Assembly: GCA_028277405.1 (NCBI GenBank)
Contig: JANQGH010000068.1
Coordinates: 20,761-84,760, forward strand
Direction of reading: 5' to 3'
Length of the DNA stretch: 64,000 bases
Source: Alphaproteobacteria bacterium
GTDB lineage: Bacteria; Pseudomonadota; Alphaproteobacteria; DSM-16000; Inquilinaceae
Below the pieces are notes generated by a model that worked only from the letters and a program-made list of their open reading frames with translations, did no database searches and had not been told where the DNA came from. Numbering within the stretch: the first letter of the stretch is position 1; every line of letters begins with the position of its first letter. Shown here one piece after another: positions 16,750 to 26,006 of this stretch. A program made the translations under genes and the position numbers.

Positions 16750-17125
16750 CGCCGCCTCCGTCGCTGATGCACAGAGGGAATCACGTTTCGCCAACCAGGC
16801 GAGCGACTTCTTCAGCAGCCTGCTAGAGCTGATCGAGCCCATTCTCGCCGGGTAAGCGGCAGGGACGACCAGGTTCAAGCTCAGGGCATATCGCAGTGGT
16901 GCCAGAAATCTGCTGAAGCCACGTCAGACGTTACACCAACCCGAGCCCCCTAGTCCTGCTGGCGTAGGTTGAAACCCGCTACTTAAGCGCTTCGGGCGGA
17001 GAAGAGCCGTTGGGCCGCGCCGCGCGATCTCAGTTGCCGCATCTTGCCTGCGCGACGGCGAGCGATGGGATCGGCGAAATCGCCAATCAGCACCGTTCTC
17101 CTGATACCGCCGCGGCCGCCACCTG
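16750..17125. other. Gene-free stretch
   Basis: About 375 bases between the IS5 remnant and the GntR gene. No recognisable gene, RNA or repeat. Confidence 0.45.
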
Positions 17126-17890
17126 TCAGCTTTTCACCGGATCGGCCTCTTTAGTATCGAGCTGCGCCAATGCGGCGGCTCCTGCAGCCTGCACATAGAT
17201 CCTCGTGGCCCGTTCGGCCCCGACATGATCGCGTGCCGCGATCCGATCCACGAGCTTGGCAAGCTCCAGCAGGCTAGCCTCGATCCGGCCAGGTTGGCTC
17301 ATGGACAGGATGCGCAACATGTTGATCCGAGCGAGTTGTTGGTGAAGAACCTCGGCAGCGACTTGGTGGTCGGCAACAGCGATCATGTAGCGCAGAAAGG
17401 CGGTAATGGCCGTCACCATGACCGCCACGTCACCGGTTTTGGTGGCCGCGACCACCGCGGCGAAATGACCGCGCAGCTTGTCGATCTGGGCATCGTCGGC
17501 AACCTCCAGGAAGGCGCGGACGACAAGCACTTCGAGTTCGACGCGGATGTCGTAGATCTCCCGAACCAGCTTGGGCGTGAGGCGCGGGATTCGCAGACCG
17601 CAATGGGGGACCACTTCGACCAGCCGCTCGGCCTCCAGTTGGCGAACGATCTCGCGAACAATCGTCCGGCTTATGGACAGTTCGGCACACAGTTCACGCT
17701 CGGTCAGCCGAGCGCCGGGCCTCAACCGCCCTTCGACGATCGCGCTACGGATCTTGTCCAGCGCTTGCTCCCGAACCAGTCGGGGGCCGGCCTCGGCAGC
17801 CGGTACCGCCTTGTCCAGCGCCGCCGTCGCCCACAGCTGCGCTGGGTCTTCGCTCTCCCGCCCAGTTGCGGCCGCTTGTTTGCTGTGCAT
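17126..17890 (-). CDS. GntR-family transcriptional regulator, FCD (FadR-like) type
   Basis: 254 residues. A winged helix-turn-helix occupies about 45-110 (ALDKIRSAIVEGRLRPGARL, then TERELCAELSISRTIVREIV, RQLEAERLV). The rest is an all-helical FCD effector domain (REIYDIRVELEVLVVRAFLE) ending with a helix that precedes DHVGAERATRIYV. It should be a ligand-sensing repressor. It lies 194 bases upstream (on its strand's 3' side) of the divergent peptide-type ABC transporter and is the best candidate to read the operator-like site at 20293-20305. The target assignment is inference. Confidence 0.92.
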   Translation of the reverse strand: MHSKQAAATGRESEDPAQLWATAALDKAVPAAEAGPRLVREQALDKIRSAIVEGRLRPGARLTERELCAELSISRTIVREIVRQLEAERLVEVVPHCGLRIPRLTPKLVREIYDIRVELEVLVVRAFLEVADDAQIDKLRGHFAAVVAATKTGDVAVMVTAITAFLRYMIAVADHQVAAEVLHQQLARINMLRILSMSQPGRIEASLLELAKLVDRIAARDHVGAERATRIYVQAAGAAALAQLDTKEADPVKS

Positions 17891-18084
17891 CCTAAACGCC
17901 TCTCAACACAACTATCCTTCAGGTCGTGCTCCATACAATCGAGCCTATGACAAGCATTTGTGCGCAGTGAAAACAGTCTTGTCTAGTTCATATTCGAAAC
18001 CGTTTGGCCTTACCTTCTCGTCAGAAATATATGGCACGCCGGAAAGTGTAGTCCGGGCGCTGTATTTTATCGGTTAGTTGAATT

Positions 18085-19110
18085 TTAGTCGGACTTAAGC
18101 GACGCATTAACACAAGCGACGGCGAAATCTCCCGTTCCTTCGCGCAATGCGGGCACAGCCTGGCGGCAAATATCCGTCGCCATCGGGCAGCGGGGGTGAA
18201 AGCTGCACCCCGCCGGCGGGTCGACGGGGTTGGGCGGTTCACCCGAAACGACGAGGCGGCGCGGGGCCCGCGCAATCTCAGGATCCAGGTCCAGAACGGA
18301 CGCGCGCAGCGCCTGCGTATAGGGATGGCGTGGCCGGTCCAGAACCTCGGCCACCGTCCCGGTTTCGACCACCTTACCCATATACATCACCATCACGCGG
18401 TGCGACATGGCACGGACCACGGCCAGATCGTGGGCGATGAAGACGATTGCCAGGCCAAGCTTGCGCTGCAGATCGATCAGCAGGTTGACCACCTGGGCCT
18501 GCACCGACATATCCAGGGCCGACACGGGCTCATCGCAGACCAGCACCGACGGTTCGGCGGCCAAGGCGCGGGCGATGCCGATCCGCTGACGCTGCCCGCC
18601 GGAAAACTCGTGCGGAAAGCGGCCGGTGACCGCGGCGCCGAGTCCGACCAGACCCAGCAGTTCTTCAACCCGCTGGCGCCGGGCCAGACCGCGCGCGAGA
18701 CCATGAACGTCCAACGGTTCTGCCACGATGTCGAGGATCGTGCGCCTCGGGTTGAGCGATGCGTAAGGGTCCTGGAAAACCATCTGTATGGCGCGCCGCT
18801 GCGTCCTGCTGCGGGTGTGGCCGAAGGCTGTCGCGCCATTCTTTTCTGACTTGTTTGACTCGTCTGACTTACCGGCCGACGGCCTGCCATGGAACCGGAT
18901 GATCCCGGCATCCGGCCGATCGAGCCCGACAAGCATCCGCGCCAAGGTCGTCTTGCCCGACCCGCTTTCGCCCACGATGCTCAACGTTTCGCCCGGCGCC
19001 ACGGCAAGGCTGACGTCGCTTACGGCGTTGAAGCGGCGGCCGAACAGCGCACCGCCGACGCGGAAGACCTTCTCGAGGGATTCAGCCACCAGAATCGGAT
19101 CACCCGGCAT
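18085..19110 (-). CDS. Peptide-type ABC transporter ATP-binding protein (OppF/DppF-like)
   Basis: 341 residues from the ATG at 19110, preceded by GGAGG at a good distance; an in-frame start at 19161 would lie inside the upstream gene. Walker A is GESGSGKTTLAR, the Q-loop region is QMVFQDPYASLNPR, the signature is FSGGQRQRIGIARAL, Walker B is VLVCDEPVSALD and the switch His is in VFIAHDLAVV. The C-terminal oligopeptide-family extension is present (HPYTQALRASV, then PPAGCSFHPRCPMA with Cys residues that bind an Fe-S cluster in some relatives). It pairs with the OppD-like protein encoded upstream. Confidence 0.94.
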   Translation of the reverse strand: MPGDPILVAESLEKVFRVGGALFGRRFNAVSDVSLAVAPGETLSIVGESGSGKTTLARMLVGLDRPDAGIIRFHGRPSAGKSDESNKSEKNGATAFGHTRSRTQRRAIQMVFQDPYASLNPRRTILDIVAEPLDVHGLARGLARRQRVEELLGLVGLGAAVTGRFPHEFSGGQRQRIGIARALAAEPSVLVCDEPVSALDMSVQAQVVNLLIDLQRKLGLAIVFIAHDLAVVRAMSHRVMVMYMGKVVETGTVAEVLDRPRHPYTQALRASVLDLDPEIARAPRRLVVSGEPPNPVDPPAGCSFHPRCPMATDICRQAVPALREGTGDFAVACVNASLKSD

Positions 19111-20098
19111 CGATCCGGCCTCCGTCCTCGGTGTTCCGGGGGTGGTGACAGGCCACAGCAAGGCCGGCGCCGGTCGGCATCAACGGAGGCCTCTGCGCGA
19201 CGCAAAGGGCGCTGCGCCGGCTACAGCGTGGATGAAAGGCGCAGCCTTGAGGCGGCGCCACCAGATCGGGCGGCGATCCCCCGATCGGCTTGAGCGCGGC
19301 GGCGGCCGATATGCGCGGCGCCGAGGCGAACAGCGCCGAGGTGTAGGGATGCGCGGGGCGCGCGAACAGCCGCTCAGCCGGCGCTGTTTCGACGATCCGC
19401 CCGGCATACATAACGGCCACATCCTCCGCCAGCCGGGCCACGACACCGAGATCGTGGGTGATCAGCAGGATCGCCATGTCGAGATCGCGGCGCAGTTCGT
19501 CCAGCAGGTCCAATATCTGCGCCTGCACCGTCACATCCAATGCGGTGGTCGGCTCGTCGGCGATCAGCACTTCGGGGTTGAGCGCGATGCCGACGGCGAT
19601 CAGCAGGCGCTGCCGCATGCCGCCGGAAAACTGGTGCGGATAGTCGTTGATGCGCCGTTCCGCCGACGGGATGCGGACGCGCCGCAGCAGGTCGACCGCC
19701 CGGTCTCTGGCATCCCGCCTGCTCAAGCCTTGGTGAATTCGAAAAGGCTCGGCCAGCTGGCTGCCGACCGTCAACACCGGGTTGAGCGCCGACAGCGCAT
19801 CCTGGAACACGAGGCTTATCGCGCTGCCGCGCAGAGTCTGGCGTTCTTCGGGCGTCATGGTCAGAAGATTGCGTCCGGCCAGGGACAGGCCCTCGGCCGA
19901 TACCGTCGCGTTGTCGGACGTCACCAGTCCCATGATCGCGCGCGCCGTGACGGATTTGCCGGAACCGGATTCGCCGACGACGGCCAGCACCCCGCCGCGC
20001 GGCAGGGACAGGGAGACATCTGTTACGGCCTTCACCTCGCCGCGCAAGGTGCGGAAACGGACCGTCAGCCGATCCACCGACAGTGCCGCTTCCTGCAT
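19100..20098 (-). CDS. Peptide-type ABC transporter ATP-binding protein (OppD/DppD-like)
   Basis: 332 residues from the ATG at 20098 ([20 protein letters not shown]), which matches the usual OppD start and has an AGGGCGG upstream. An ATG at 20215 would add a low-complexity Ala/Thr-rich leader of 39 residues. Walker A is [12 protein letters not shown], the signature is [15 protein letters not shown], Walker B is [12 protein letters not shown] and the switch His is in [14 protein letters not shown]. The C-terminal [15 protein letters not shown] cysteine motif is intact. Its end overlaps the OppF-like start by 11 bases. It is transcribed away from the binding protein and permeases at 20335 onward. 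Confidence 0.93.
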   Translation of the reverse strand: MQEAALSVDRLTVRFRTLRGEVKAVTDVSLSLPRGGVLAVVGESGSGKSVTARAIMGLVTSDNATVSAEGLSLAGRNLLTMTPEERQTLRGSAISLVFQDALSALNPVLTVGSQLAEPFRIHQGLSRRDARDRAVDLLRRVRIPSAERRINDYPHQFSGGMRQRLLIAVGIALNPEVLIADEPTTALDVTVQAQILDLLDELRRDLDMAILLITHDLGVVARLAEDVAVMYAGRIVETAPAERLFARPAHPYTSALFASAPRISAAAALKPIGGSPPDLVAPPQGCAFHPRCSRRSALCVAQRPPLMPTGAGLAVACHHPRNTEDGGRIDAG

Positions 20099-20292
20099 CT
20101 GATCCGCCCTGGCCGATCCGTCAGCCGCCGCTGTCGCAGCTGTCGCAGCTGTCACCAGGTCGCCCCGCCATCTTCCGAGTTGCTCTTCATCCCGCCCTTT
20201 TTTCGCATGTTCCATACCTCGACGATGTCGGTCGGACGATCAGGTCCGATGTGCGAACAGCAATGTTGACACGCTCCTTAAGGGCGATCAAC

Positions 20293-20305
20293 ATTGTCAT
20301 ACAAT
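20293..20305. promoter_or_regulatory. GntR/FCD-type operator-like palindrome
   Basis: attgtcatacaat has the half-sites attgt and acaat around a 3-base centre and fits the TNGTNNNACNA pattern known for FadR/FCD-type GntR proteins. It lies between the divergent OppD-like and binding-protein genes, 30 bases upstream of the latter's ATG, a position suited to repression. The GntR gene at 17126-17890 is the natural candidate to bind it. Confidence 0.6.
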
Positions 20306-20334
20306 CTGGATTCCTCAGCTTTCAGGATGCCGCA

Positions 20335-21948
20335 ATGCCCCGCCCGAGTTCCGCCGCGTGGACACTCCGCGCCTTGGCCTACACGTTCTTCGCCTTGGCG
20401 GTTTTCGCCCTGGCCGGCCCGATGCCCGCCAACGCGCAGGAGCCGACGCGCCTGGCGGTCGGCACAACCGCGGACGTCGTCAACCTGAACCCTCTGGTCG
20501 GTAACAGCCGCTCGGATACCTGGGTGACCAATCTGATGTATCCGCGCCTTATGCAGATGAGCGCGAACGGCCAGAAGGAACCCTATGTCGCCACCGATTG
20601 GGGGTATTCCGACGATGGGCTGACGGCCTGGATGGAACTGCGCGACGACATGATGTGGAGCGACGGCGAACCGTTTACCGCCGACGATGTCGCCTTCACG
20701 ATCACCGCCGTCACCGAGGAAGCGATTGGCATCACGGCCGGTCTGGTCGGCGGCTCGTTTGAGCGCGCACGCGCCGTGTCGCCGACGCGGGTCGAATTCG
20801 ACCTGACCCAGAGAGACGGTCAGTTCCTCACGAACATGGGCTTTTGGATGCCCATCGTGCCGGAACATGTCTTCCCGGAGGTCGGGCAGGTCAGCGAGTT
20901 CGCCAACGATTCCGACTGGGTTTCGGCGGGTCCCTTCGTCATGACCAGCGTCGAGCGCGGTCAGCGCTATGTGCTTGAGGCGGTCGAGACCTACCCATTT
21001 GCCCCAGGGGGCCGCGCGGCGGTCGATGAGGTCGTGTTCCGCGTATTTCCCGACGTGAACGCCCAGGCGCTGGCCCTGCGGGCGGGCGATCTGGACCTGA
21101 TCGCCAACGCGATTCCACCGGCCATCGCGCGTGCGTTGTCAGCCGACCCGTCCATCACCCTGGTCGAGATCCCGGCGCTCGGTTGGGCGCACATGCAATA
21201 CAATCTGGAACGTCCGCCTCTGGACGATCTCGCCGTCCGGCAGGCGCTCGCCCACGCGGTCGACTACGAGGCGATCCGGCGGATCGCGTTGCAGGGGCAG
21301 GCCGGATCGACCCTGTCGTCGGTCATCTCGCCGGTGCTGAGTTTCTGGCACGACGATACGATCGAGGAGTACACCTACGACCCTGAGCGCGCCCGCGCCC
21401 TGCTCGAAGAGGCCGGCTATACCGACGCCGACGGGGACGGCTTCTATGACGGTATTACGTTTGGCCTGCTGTACGATCAGGCCGCGGCCGAGATCGCGAA
21501 CTGGGCCCAGATTGTGCGCGACAGCAGCGCCGAAGCCGGTATCGAGATCGAGCTGACCGGGCTGGAGCGCAATACCTATCTCGCGCGGGCCCGCGATCGC
21601 GATCACGACATCTACGCCGGCAGTTGGTCGATCATGGAGGAGCCGGCCGCCTATCTCGACCTCGCCTTCCGCGACGGCGGCTTCATCAACTACGGCAATG
21701 TCAGCGACCCTGAGATCGAACGGCTGCTGGACGAGGCGCAGGCGGCAACATCGCCGGAAGAGGCGTTGGGGCCGGTGCAGGCGATCGCGCGGCGGATCAA
21801 CGAACAGGTCTACGACAACGTCCTGTACTATCAGGAGTTCCAGTTCGCCTACAATTCCGATCGCTGGGAAGGCTTCGTCCCGCAACCGTCCGACCTGTTG
21901 TCTCTGGTCAATCCACTGTCGCTGGCAAGCGTGCATCCGGTCGATTAG
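20335..21948 (+). CDS. Peptide-type ABC transporter substrate-binding protein (family 5)
   Basis: 537 residues from the ATG at 20335 (AGGA 10 bases upstream). The first 35 residues are a Sec signal peptide ending ANA before QEPTRL. The mature protein is a family 5 extracellular binding protein: LNPLVGNSRSDTWVTNLMYP, then WSDGEPFTADDVAFTI, the family signature, and RQALAHAVDYEAIRRIALQG. It captures a peptide, opine or similar solute in the periplasm. First gene of the plus-strand arm, 8 bases before the permease gene. Confidence 0.93.
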   Translation: MPRPSSAAWTLRALAYTFFALAVFALAGPMPANAQEPTRLAVGTTADVVNLNPLVGNSRSDTWVTNLMYPRLMQMSANGQKEPYVATDWGYSDDGLTAWMELRDDMMWSDGEPFTADDVAFTITAVTEEAIGITAGLVGGSFERARAVSPTRVEFDLTQRDGQFLTNMGFWMPIVPEHVFPEVGQVSEFANDSDWVSAGPFVMTSVERGQRYVLEAVETYPFAPGGRAAVDEVVFRVFPDVNAQALALRAGDLDLIANAIPPAIARALSADPSITLVEIPALGWAHMQYNLERPPLDDLAVRQALAHAVDYEAIRRIALQGQAGSTLSSVISPVLSFWHDDTIEEYTYDPERARALLEEAGYTDADGDGFYDGITFGLLYDQAAAEIANWAQIVRDSSAEAGIEIELTGLERNTYLARARDRDHDIYAGSWSIMEEPAAYLDLAFRDGGFINYGNVSDPEIERLLDEAQAATSPEEALGPVQAIARRINEQVYDNVLYYQEFQFAYNSDRWEGFVPQPSDLLSLVNPLSLASVHPVD

Positions 21949-21956
21949 TCGGCTAG

Positions 21957-22919
21957 ATGCGCCTGCTCAGCTATGCCAGCCGACGGTTGCTGCGTGGGTT
22001 TGCGACCTTTCTGTTTGCGGTAACGATCACCTTCTTCCTGGTCCGGCTCCTGCCGGGCGACCCCATGCTGGCCATCGCCGCGCCCGGCATGACCGAGGAG
22101 TTGCTGGCCCGCCAGATCGCGGATCTCGGCCTCGATCGGTCGCTGATCGTCCAGTATGTCGCGTATCTGCGGGAACTGGCGCAGGGCAATCTCGGCATCT
22201 CGTTTCTGCGGGGGCAACCCGTGTCCGAGGTCCTGATGGCGCGCCTGCCCTGGACGTTGCTGCTGACCGGATCGGCGCTGTTGGTCACGATCGTGCTGGG
22301 CGTGCCCTTGGGCGTCCTGGCTGCCGTGAAGGCACGCGGTGCCGTGGACCGGCTGGTCCAGATGGTGGGGGTGATCGGCCAGTCGCTGTTCGTGCCCAGC
22401 ATCGGCATCTTCCTGCTCTACACGCTTGGCCTGTGGCTGGACCTGTTTCCGATCGGCAGCGCGGTCGATCCCGACACCCATGGCGTGGCGCGCGCCTTGA
22501 GCATCCTGCACCATCTGGCGCTGCCATGCCTGACCTTGGTGATGGCGCAACTGGCCAGCTACGTGCTGACGCTGCGCGCGACCCTGATCGAATCCCTGGG
22601 TGAGGAGTATTGCGACCTGGCCCGCGTCAAGGGCGCGTCGGAGAGGCGGGTGGTCTGGCAGCACGCCCTGCGCAACGCGCTGTTGCCGACAACCACGCTG
22701 GTGGGGCTGCAGATCGGGTTTCTCGTCGGCGGCGCGGTGCTGACCGAAACCATCTATGCCTATCCCGGCGTTGGCCGCGCCATCTTCGAGGCCGTCGGCC
22801 AGCTCGACTATCCGGTGCTGCAAGGCGCCTTCGTCTTGCTGGCCGCCACGGTCGTTCTGGCCAATCTGTTGACCGATCTGCTTTACGGCCTGCTTGACCC
22901 GCGGGTGCGCACGGCATGA
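21957..22919 (+). CDS. Peptide-type ABC transporter permease (DppB-like)
   Basis: 320 residues, about six membrane segments. The N-terminal TM is followed by VRLLPGDPMLAIAAPGMTEE, the standard DppB periplasmic region. The binding-protein-dependent transport motif occurs as EEYCDLARVKGASERRVVWQ (EAA-type loop contacting the ATPases). It forms the channel with the DppC-like protein encoded next, whose start overlaps its stop by 4 bases. Confidence 0.94.
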   Translation: MRLLSYASRRLLRGFATFLFAVTITFFLVRLLPGDPMLAIAAPGMTEELLARQIADLGLDRSLIVQYVAYLRELAQGNLGISFLRGQPVSEVLMARLPWTLLLTGSALLVTIVLGVPLGVLAAVKARGAVDRLVQMVGVIGQSLFVPSIGIFLLYTLGLWLDLFPIGSAVDPDTHGVARALSILHHLALPCLTLVMAQLASYVLTLRATLIESLGEEYCDLARVKGASERRVVWQHALRNALLPTTTLVGLQIGFLVGGAVLTETIYAYPGVGRAIFEAVGQLDYPVLQGAFVLLAATVVLANLLTDLLYGLLDPRVRTA

Positions 22920-23809
22920 CCGAGGTCACGCAATCCGGCATCGCGGCTGAGGAGGTCCAGGCCCCGGCCGATCCCAGCCCCCGGCGCCGGACATGGCGGG
23001 CGTTTCGGCAGAACCCACTCGGCATGGGGTCGCTGGCCGTGATCGCCATTCTCGCCGTTGTGTCGGCGGCCGCTCCGCTGATCGCCGATTTTCCATCGGG
23101 CTATGGCGAAGAGATCCTGGTCGGACCCTCGGCTACCCATTGGTTCGGCACCGACGAACTCGGCCGCGACATCTTCGCCGAGGTCATCTGGGGCGGCCGC
23201 ATCAGTATGATCATCGGCTTCGCGGCGTCGTTCCTGGCGATCCTGATCGGCGTGACGGTCGGCATCACCGCCTCCTACGCGCCGAAACTGGACCCGCTCC
23301 TGTCGATGCTCGTCGACGTCTCTCTGGCCCTGCCGGTTCTGCCGTTAATGATTCTCGTCGCGGCGCTGGTCGGGCCCAGCGTCGAGACGCTGGTGCTGGT
23401 CATCGCCCTGTTCAGTTGGCCCGAGGTGGCGCGCATCGTTCGGTCTCAGGCGCTGTCCGTCACGCGGTTGCCCTATGTCGACGCGGCCCGCACGATCGGC
23501 GGTTCGCATCTGTGGATCATGACCCGCCATCTGCTGCCGGCTGTGGCGCCGGTGATCGTCGTGGCCGTCGTCCTGACCGCCTCGCGGGCGGTGCTTTCCG
23601 AGGCCGGTCTGTCGTTTCTAGGCCTTGGCGACCCCAATAGCTGGTCCTGGGGCAAGATCCTCTACAACGCCCAGCGGTCCGGCGCGCTGACCATTGCCTG
23701 GTGGGCAACCCTGTTCCCCTCCTTGGCGATCCTGCTGCTGGTGGTGTCGGCCACCCTGGTCTCGATCGCCTACAACGACGCCCGAAATCCCAAGACGAGA
23801 GAGGCCTGA
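22916..23809 (+). CDS. Peptide-type ABC transporter permease (DppC-like)
   Basis: 297 residues. An N-terminal OppC_N segment (RAFRQNPLGMGSLAVIAILA) precedes the conserved HWFGTDELGRDIFAEVIWGG and the EAA loop (LPYVDAARTIGGSHLWIMTR), and the tail is typical (GLSFLGLGDPNSWSWGKIL). It has about six membrane segments. It partners the DppB-like permease; ATPases are encoded on the opposite arm at 18085-20098. Confidence 0.94.
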   Translation: MTEVTQSGIAAEEVQAPADPSPRRRTWRAFRQNPLGMGSLAVIAILAVVSAAAPLIADFPSGYGEEILVGPSATHWFGTDELGRDIFAEVIWGGRISMIIGFAASFLAILIGVTVGITASYAPKLDPLLSMLVDVSLALPVLPLMILVAALVGPSVETLVLVIALFSWPEVARIVRSQALSVTRLPYVDAARTIGGSHLWIMTRHLLPAVAPVIVVAVVLTASRAVLSEAGLSFLGLGDPNSWSWGKILYNAQRSGALTIAWWATLFPSLAILLLVVSATLVSIAYNDARNPKTREA

Positions 23810-23810
23810 G

Positions 23811-24974
23811 ATGCGCCAGCGGCTTGACCCCGAAATCTACGCCGCCTTGCAGGACGATCTGCGTGCCCGCATGGCGGCGGAGGGAGTCGACGCCCTGATC
23901 GTGGACGACCACCACGACGTCGCCTACCTGACCGGGTTCTTCCATTTCGCCAACGAACGGCCGGCCGCGGTCTGGCTGTCGGAGGACGACTGCCTGTTGC
24001 TGGTGCCGGCGCTGGAGGCCGATCATGCCCAGCGGCAGGACGCCGCCGCCGAGCTTGTGGTCTACGACGAGTACCCTGGCGTCGAGGATCCTTTTGCCGC
24101 CCTGTTTCGCCGTGTCGGCCAGGGCGGACGGGCCGCCTATTCACCCGGCTCCGCCGCCGGACGCGTCGCGCAATGGGCCAAGCTTGCCCCCCAGATCGAC
24201 TGGGTGATGGACGACCTGGTCGGTCGCGCGCGCCTGATTAAGCGGCCCGAAGAGATTGCCCTGCATCGCGAGGCGGCGCGCATATCCGACGCCATGATCG
24301 AGGCGGGCTTGTCCCTAATCCGCGAGGCGATCGCCGCCGGCGACCCGATGCCAAGCGAAGCCGAATTGGCCTCGCACGTCACGAGGCACGGCATCGCCAT
24401 GATGTATGAAGAGCATGACGATGTCGTCGTCAGTTCGCTGCTGGCCGGCGGGCTGGTCTATACCGGGCCAAACGCCGCCTACCCCCACGGCCTGCCCGGC
24501 GCCACCCGCCTGCAGCCGGGCGACACCTTCATCCTTTCCCTGGGCTGCTCGGTCGGCGGGCGCTTCGCCGAATCCGAACGCACCTTTGTGTTCGGCGAGC
24601 CCAGTGCCGATCAGCGGCGATACCACGAGGTCGCCTCCCGGGCGCAGCATATCGGCACGGAGGCGCTTGTCGCCGGCGCACTGTGCAACGACGCCAACCG
24701 CCAATGCCTCGATGTCATCCGCGATGCCGGGATGGGCCAGTTTCTGCGCCACCGGCAGGGGCACGGCATCGGCATTTGGCTGCACGAACCGCCTTGGATC
24801 GAGGATGGGGACGACACACCGCTCGCTCCGGGCATGGTCGTGTCGTCGGAACCCGGCCTCTACATCCCCGGCCATGGCGGTTACCGCATTTCCGATACGG
24901 TCTTGATCACTCCGGAAGGCCCGGAACGCCTGACCAACCATCCCCGCACTTTGGACGAATGCGTGATCGCCTGA
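23811..24974 (+). CDS. M24-family (Xaa-Pro peptidase/creatinase-like) protein with altered metal site
   Basis: 387 residues from the ATG at 23811, one base after the permease stop. The N-terminal creatinase/prolidase domain (ALIVDDHHDVAYLTGFFHF) precedes the pita-bread fold. Of the five usual metal ligands only two are clearly kept: His in GQGHGIGIWLHEPP-like context and Glu in SSEPGLYIPG. The two Asp of the IDxG...SDxTRT region read LSLG and ESERT, and the last Glu (RIEDTV in relatives) reads RISDTV. It may act without metals, as creatinase does, on a product imported by the neighbouring transporter. That reaction is inference. Confidence 0.85.
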   Translation: MRQRLDPEIYAALQDDLRARMAAEGVDALIVDDHHDVAYLTGFFHFANERPAAVWLSEDDCLLLVPALEADHAQRQDAAAELVVYDEYPGVEDPFAALFRRVGQGGRAAYSPGSAAGRVAQWAKLAPQIDWVMDDLVGRARLIKRPEEIALHREAARISDAMIEAGLSLIREAIAAGDPMPSEAELASHVTRHGIAMMYEEHDDVVVSSLLAGGLVYTGPNAAYPHGLPGATRLQPGDTFILSLGCSVGGRFAESERTFVFGEPSADQRRYHEVASRAQHIGTEALVAGALCNDANRQCLDVIRDAGMGQFLRHRQGHGIGIWLHEPPWIEDGDDTPLAPGMVVSSEPGLYIPGHGGYRISDTVLITPEGPERLTNHPRTLDECVIA

Positions 24975-25038
24975 GGTGCCGTCCGGTCTCGCCGGGCATG
25001 GGGTTCGGCGAGACGTCCCTTGATCTGGAGCCACGAGA

Positions 25039-25881
25039 ATGCTCGTCACCATCAACGATGCCAGCCTGTACGTCGAAGTCTTGGGCGACGATCCCGATGC
25101 CCCGGTGATGATCGTCCATCACGGCGCGCCGGGGCTCGGGGCACACACCGAGCCGAAGGCCGCTTTCGCGCCGTTCTCCGACAAGTTCCGGGTCGTGGTG
25201 TTCGATGCCAGGGGCAGCGGCGCCAGCGAAGGCAAGCCGCCCTACACCCATGAGCAGTGGGCGGCCGACGTCGACGGTCTGCGCGCCTGGATCGGGGCCG
25301 AAAAGATCGTGATGGCCGGCGGGTCCTACGGCGGCTTCATCGCCCTGGAATACGCCACCCGCTATTCGGATCGCGTGTCGGCGCTGGTCCTGCGCGACAC
25401 GTCGGCAGACAACTCGCACCGCACGGCCTCGCGCGAGAACGCGCTGGCTTCAGCCCGGATCGACGTGGATATCGAGCTGTTCGACCGGATGATGGCCGGC
25501 AAGGTGCGCGACAACGAAGACTTCAAGCGCGGGTGGGAGCACATCCTGCCGCTCTACGACCATGATCTCGACATGGAGGTCGTGCGCGAGCGGGTCGAAC
25601 AGACGCCCTACCGCTATGAAACCCACAACTATGCCTTTGCCGTCAACCAGGCCGACTATGACATCAAAGACAAGCTACCCGCCATCGAGGTGCCGACGCT
25701 GGTGACCGTCGGCCGACATGACTGGATCACGCCCGTCGCTGCGAGCGAGACGATTGCGGACCTGGTCCCCAACTCCGAACTGGTTATCTTCGAGAAATCG
25801 GGCCACGCACCGCAATTGGAGGAGCCCGAGAAATTCCAGAAGATCGTTCGTGATTTCCTCGATCGCGCCTTGGCGGGGTAA
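25039..25881 (+). CDS. Alpha/beta hydrolase (proline iminopeptidase-like)
   Basis: 280 residues. The fold is clear: VMIVHHGAPGLGAHTE (oxyanion region), VVVFDARGSGASEG, nucleophile Ser in the elbow MAGGSYGGF, acid Asp in VTVGRHDWITP and base His in KSGHAPQLEEP. The catalytic triad is complete. Its layout resembles prolyl iminopeptidases, which release N-terminal residues from peptides, but esterases share the pattern. It lies 64 bases after the M24 gene and closes the plus-strand arm, so it probably processes the imported solute. Confidence 0.88.
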   Translation: MLVTINDASLYVEVLGDDPDAPVMIVHHGAPGLGAHTEPKAAFAPFSDKFRVVVFDARGSGASEGKPPYTHEQWAADVDGLRAWIGAEKIVMAGGSYGGFIALEYATRYSDRVSALVLRDTSADNSHRTASRENALASARIDVDIELFDRMMAGKVRDNEDFKRGWEHILPLYDHDLDMEVVRERVEQTPYRYETHNYAFAVNQADYDIKDKLPAIEVPTLVTVGRHDWITPVAASETIADLVPNSELVIFEKSGHAPQLEEPEKFQKIVRDFLDRALAG

Positions 25882-26006
25882 GGTCAGGCTGTCAAGGCGA
25901 ACCACCCGAAGTCCTAACGCTGTCATCCTGCAAAACGGAACGATTTCGGCCCTGTCGGCCAGGAACGGGTCTTCTGGCCGAAGGGACGGTGGCCACCGAC
26001 GCGCGG

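Noticed and set aside
25955..25981. Terminator after the hydrolase gene (tcggccag/ctggccga)
   Set aside because: The 11-base loop and lack of a T-run make it weak; not listed as a feature.
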